Assembly (NCBI GenBank): GCA_020186115.1
Contig: WSYJ01000178.1
Location: forward strand, 620,001-684,000
From: Histomonas meleagridis
Taxonomy: Eukaryota > Parabasalia > Tritrichomonadida > Dientamoebidae
DNA length: 64,000 nt
Direction: 5' to 3'
The position numbers and the translations under genes are program-made. Position 1 is the stretch's first letter. The number at the start of each line of letters is the position of its first letter. Below the pieces are notes generated by a model. The model saw nothing but the letters and a program-made list of their open reading frames with translations. It did not search any database and was not told the DNA's origin. Below are positions 62,589 to 64,000 of this stretch, piece after piece.

Positions 62589-63047
62589 ATGAGGCTCTAC
62601 GAATCACCAGTTAACCATGATGAAATGATCAATGATGCCTATCCATCAAAGCCAAACGAAGAAGCTGGATGCTTAGTTTTTGAATCTCGTTACATCGACA
62701 AACTTGCTGATGAAGAAGATCCAAACTCAAAATACCAAGTTATTGATATTGTAGAAAACTTCAACCTTCAACCATATGACATGAAGAAGGCTGCATTCAT
62801 GGGTTGGGCTAAGCAATTCATGCCAATGCGTAAGAAGCAACTTGAACAATCAAACCCAGGAGCTGTTGACACATTCATGGCAAACGCTAAGAAATTTGTT
62901 TCTTTCATTGCCAAACATTTTGCAGATTTCGAAGTTTACATGGGTCAATCTGGTGATCCTGATGACTACTTAATGTTTGCCAGAGAAGAGGAAGGTAAGA
63001 TGGTCTTCTACTTCCTCGAATTGGCATGTGACAACTTCAAATGCTAA
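62589..63047 (+). CDS. TCTP: Translationally controlled tumour protein (TCTP)
   Basis: A 152-residue TCTP-family protein, somewhat shorter than the usual 170. Family features: MRLYESPVNHDEMINDAYPS, the middle helical hairpin (KKAAFMGWAKQFMPMRKKQL) and the C-terminal FEVYMGQSGDPDDYLMFARE to the final KC. The central flexible loop is short. TCTP is an abundant cytosolic calcium- and GTPase-binding protein. Codons are C-rich, as expected for strong expression, and the stop reads TAAA. Confidence 0.92.
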   Translation: MRLYESPVNHDEMINDAYPSKPNEEAGCLVFESRYIDKLADEEDPNSKYQVIDIVENFNLQPYDMKKAAFMGWAKQFMPMRKKQLEQSNPGAVDTFMANAKKFVSFIAKHFADFEVYMGQSGDPDDYLMFAREEEGKMVFYFLELACDNFKC

Positions 63048-63284
63048 AATCTTTCTCAAATATGTTTTTGATTTTACTTTTATTTAAAGTTATCAGCGAT
63101 TTATTTTATCTTGGACAAAATTAATTTTTTATGTACCAGAAGTAATAAGTTTATAATGTCTGATCAGATCAATTAATTAATCAAGTTTTAAGTTTAATAT
63201 GGAGAAAGCATAAATATTTCATTTCTCCGATGCCGAAAAAATTTTTTATAGGTAGAGAGTTGATATTTACTAGTAAGTATAAGT

Positions 63285-63641
63285 TTATACTGCATATTGT
63301 GGTGGTGGAGCCTGATAAACAGGTGGTATGCTTTGGTTCTGTTGAGTGGTTGGATATGGAGCATAACCAGTATTTGGTGGAGGAGAGTATTGTATATATT
63401 CTTGTTTTCCATTTTTACTTGAAGAAGATGAACTTGATCTTTCCTCCTGCTGCTTCGCTGCGCAGTAGCATAAAACAATTACTACAATAATTGTGATTAT
63501 AATACCCACAGCAATAATAATGCCAACAATCAGAAAAACAAGTTTTATTGTTGTAAATACTTGCTCAGCAACTGAACTCATGTCAAGCGTTTCAGTTGGT
63601 GTACGTGAACTAGTTATTGAAAAAAAGAAGAAGGCAAACAT
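63285..63641 (-). CDS. Small type I membrane protein with a proline-rich tail
   Basis: A 118-residue protein from MFAFFFFSITSSRT (signal peptide) through a short ectodomain, one membrane segment (VFLIVGIIIAVGIIITIIVV), LCYCAAKQQEE, a Ser run and a Pro/Tyr/Gln-rich cytoplasmic tail (SPPPNTGYAPYPTTQQNQ, ending PPPQYAV). The layout recalls Shisa or CYYR1-type adaptors; the PPxY-like motif (PPPQYAV) could bind WW domains. The ectodomain is very short. Confidence 0.65.
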   Translation of the reverse strand: MFAFFFFSITSSRTPTETLDMSSVAEQVFTTIKLVFLIVGIIIAVGIIITIIVVIVLCYCAAKQQEERSSSSSSSKNGKQEYIQYSPPPNTGYAPYPTTQQNQSIPPVYQAPPPQYAV

Positions 63642-64000
63642 AAATTTTTTTACGCAAATTGAAATCAACTGTCATGTTTTAGTGGTTTATTTGAATGTGC
63701 AACCAGTCAACTCTTTCAATTAGGTGTTGAAAACCTCAGAAATAACAAAATTTTGTTCTTAGTTTGTCTTAAACGAAATTTCAAAAGGTTACACAAAAAA
63801 CGGTGATTCCCTCTTTCTTGTGGTTTAGCCCACATTTACAACCTACCAGGGCAATACTACCATCTAATACATTGTACCTTTTTATTCTTTATAAAGCTTG
63901 AATCAAAAAGTTTTCTGTAATCACTTTTATTTTTGATTTTAGATCGTTTTCCAATTTAATAAGTAAATTGCTATTTCCAGTGGATCTAGTGGGATTCCTT
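63642..64000. other. Window end, no gene seen
   Basis: About 360 bp. CG-richer between 63800 and 63880, but without a reading frame or RNA fold I can support. Confidence 0.4.

Overview
The window is AT-rich nuclear DNA from a protist, almost certainly a parabasalid of the trichomonad type; the gene set most resembles Tritrichomonas foetus. The evidence is dense, nearly intron-free genes; TCA-type initiator sequences a few bases before the ATG; stop codons that often read TAAA; large surface and repeat families (BspA-like leucine-rich repeats, Pmp-like beta-helix proteins, DUF3447/ankyrin proteins, single-pass membrane proteins); and one 24-nt intron whose 3' end (TCTAACGCCCAG) matches the trichomonad branch/acceptor motif. 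No assignment could be checked against a database.

Layout. 0-10 kb: an EF-hand protein, a surface protein, a frame-broken VPS18 gene, a 104-bp satellite of about 17.5 copies, and a Pmp-like gene broken once. 10-23 kb is housekeeping: a Rab5-like GTPase, an LRR (CARMIL-like) protein, a CK2-alpha-like kinase, ribosomal protein uL6 (RPL9), a WD40 protein, an NT-C2 protein and XRN1. 23-36 kb: a broken BspA gene, a long ankyrin gene on the minus strand, a Wntless/TMEM181-like 7TM protein, a second Rab, a PDI-like membrane protein, eL30, and ankyrin and surface-protein relics. 36-57 kb: ASCC1, an RRM-like/BTB-like/F5-8C protein, DRG1, an LZTFL1-like protein, a divergent H2B/H2A pair, a VPS9 protein, a putative glycosyltransferase, an importin-like protein, a tetraspanin, a 7TM protein, a small interrupted ankyrin gene, UMP1, and a TPR/pseudo-PP5/F5-8C fusion. 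57-64 kb: an HSP70 relic, a paralog of the first ankyrin gene, a third truncated paralog, a cluster of palindromes, TCTP, and a small proline-rich membrane protein.

Functional themes. Endosomal trafficking is well represented (two Rab5-like GTPases, a VPS9 domain protein that may activate such GTPases, VPS18 of the HOPS/CORVET tethers). Others are translation and RNA turnover (uL6, eL30, DRG1, XRN1, ASCC1), proteasome assembly (UMP1), chromatin (H2A/H2B) and the cell surface.

The most unusual observation concerns the ankyrin genes. In the minus-strand gene every ankyrin block is an uninterrupted 90-nt reading frame (27 codons in one block), and the blocks are separated by AT-rich spacers, 16 of 21 of them exactly 80 nt by hand count, the others 81, 63, 63, 60 and 46. 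Most spacers shift the frame or contain stops, so the blocks form one protein only if the spacers are removed. The spacers lack a consistent GT-AG and the trichomonad CTAAC/CAG motif that is present in the one conventional intron of this window. The paralog at 58.6-61.1 kb and an unrelated small ankyrin gene at 53.4 kb show the same kind of interruption at the same point of the repeat.
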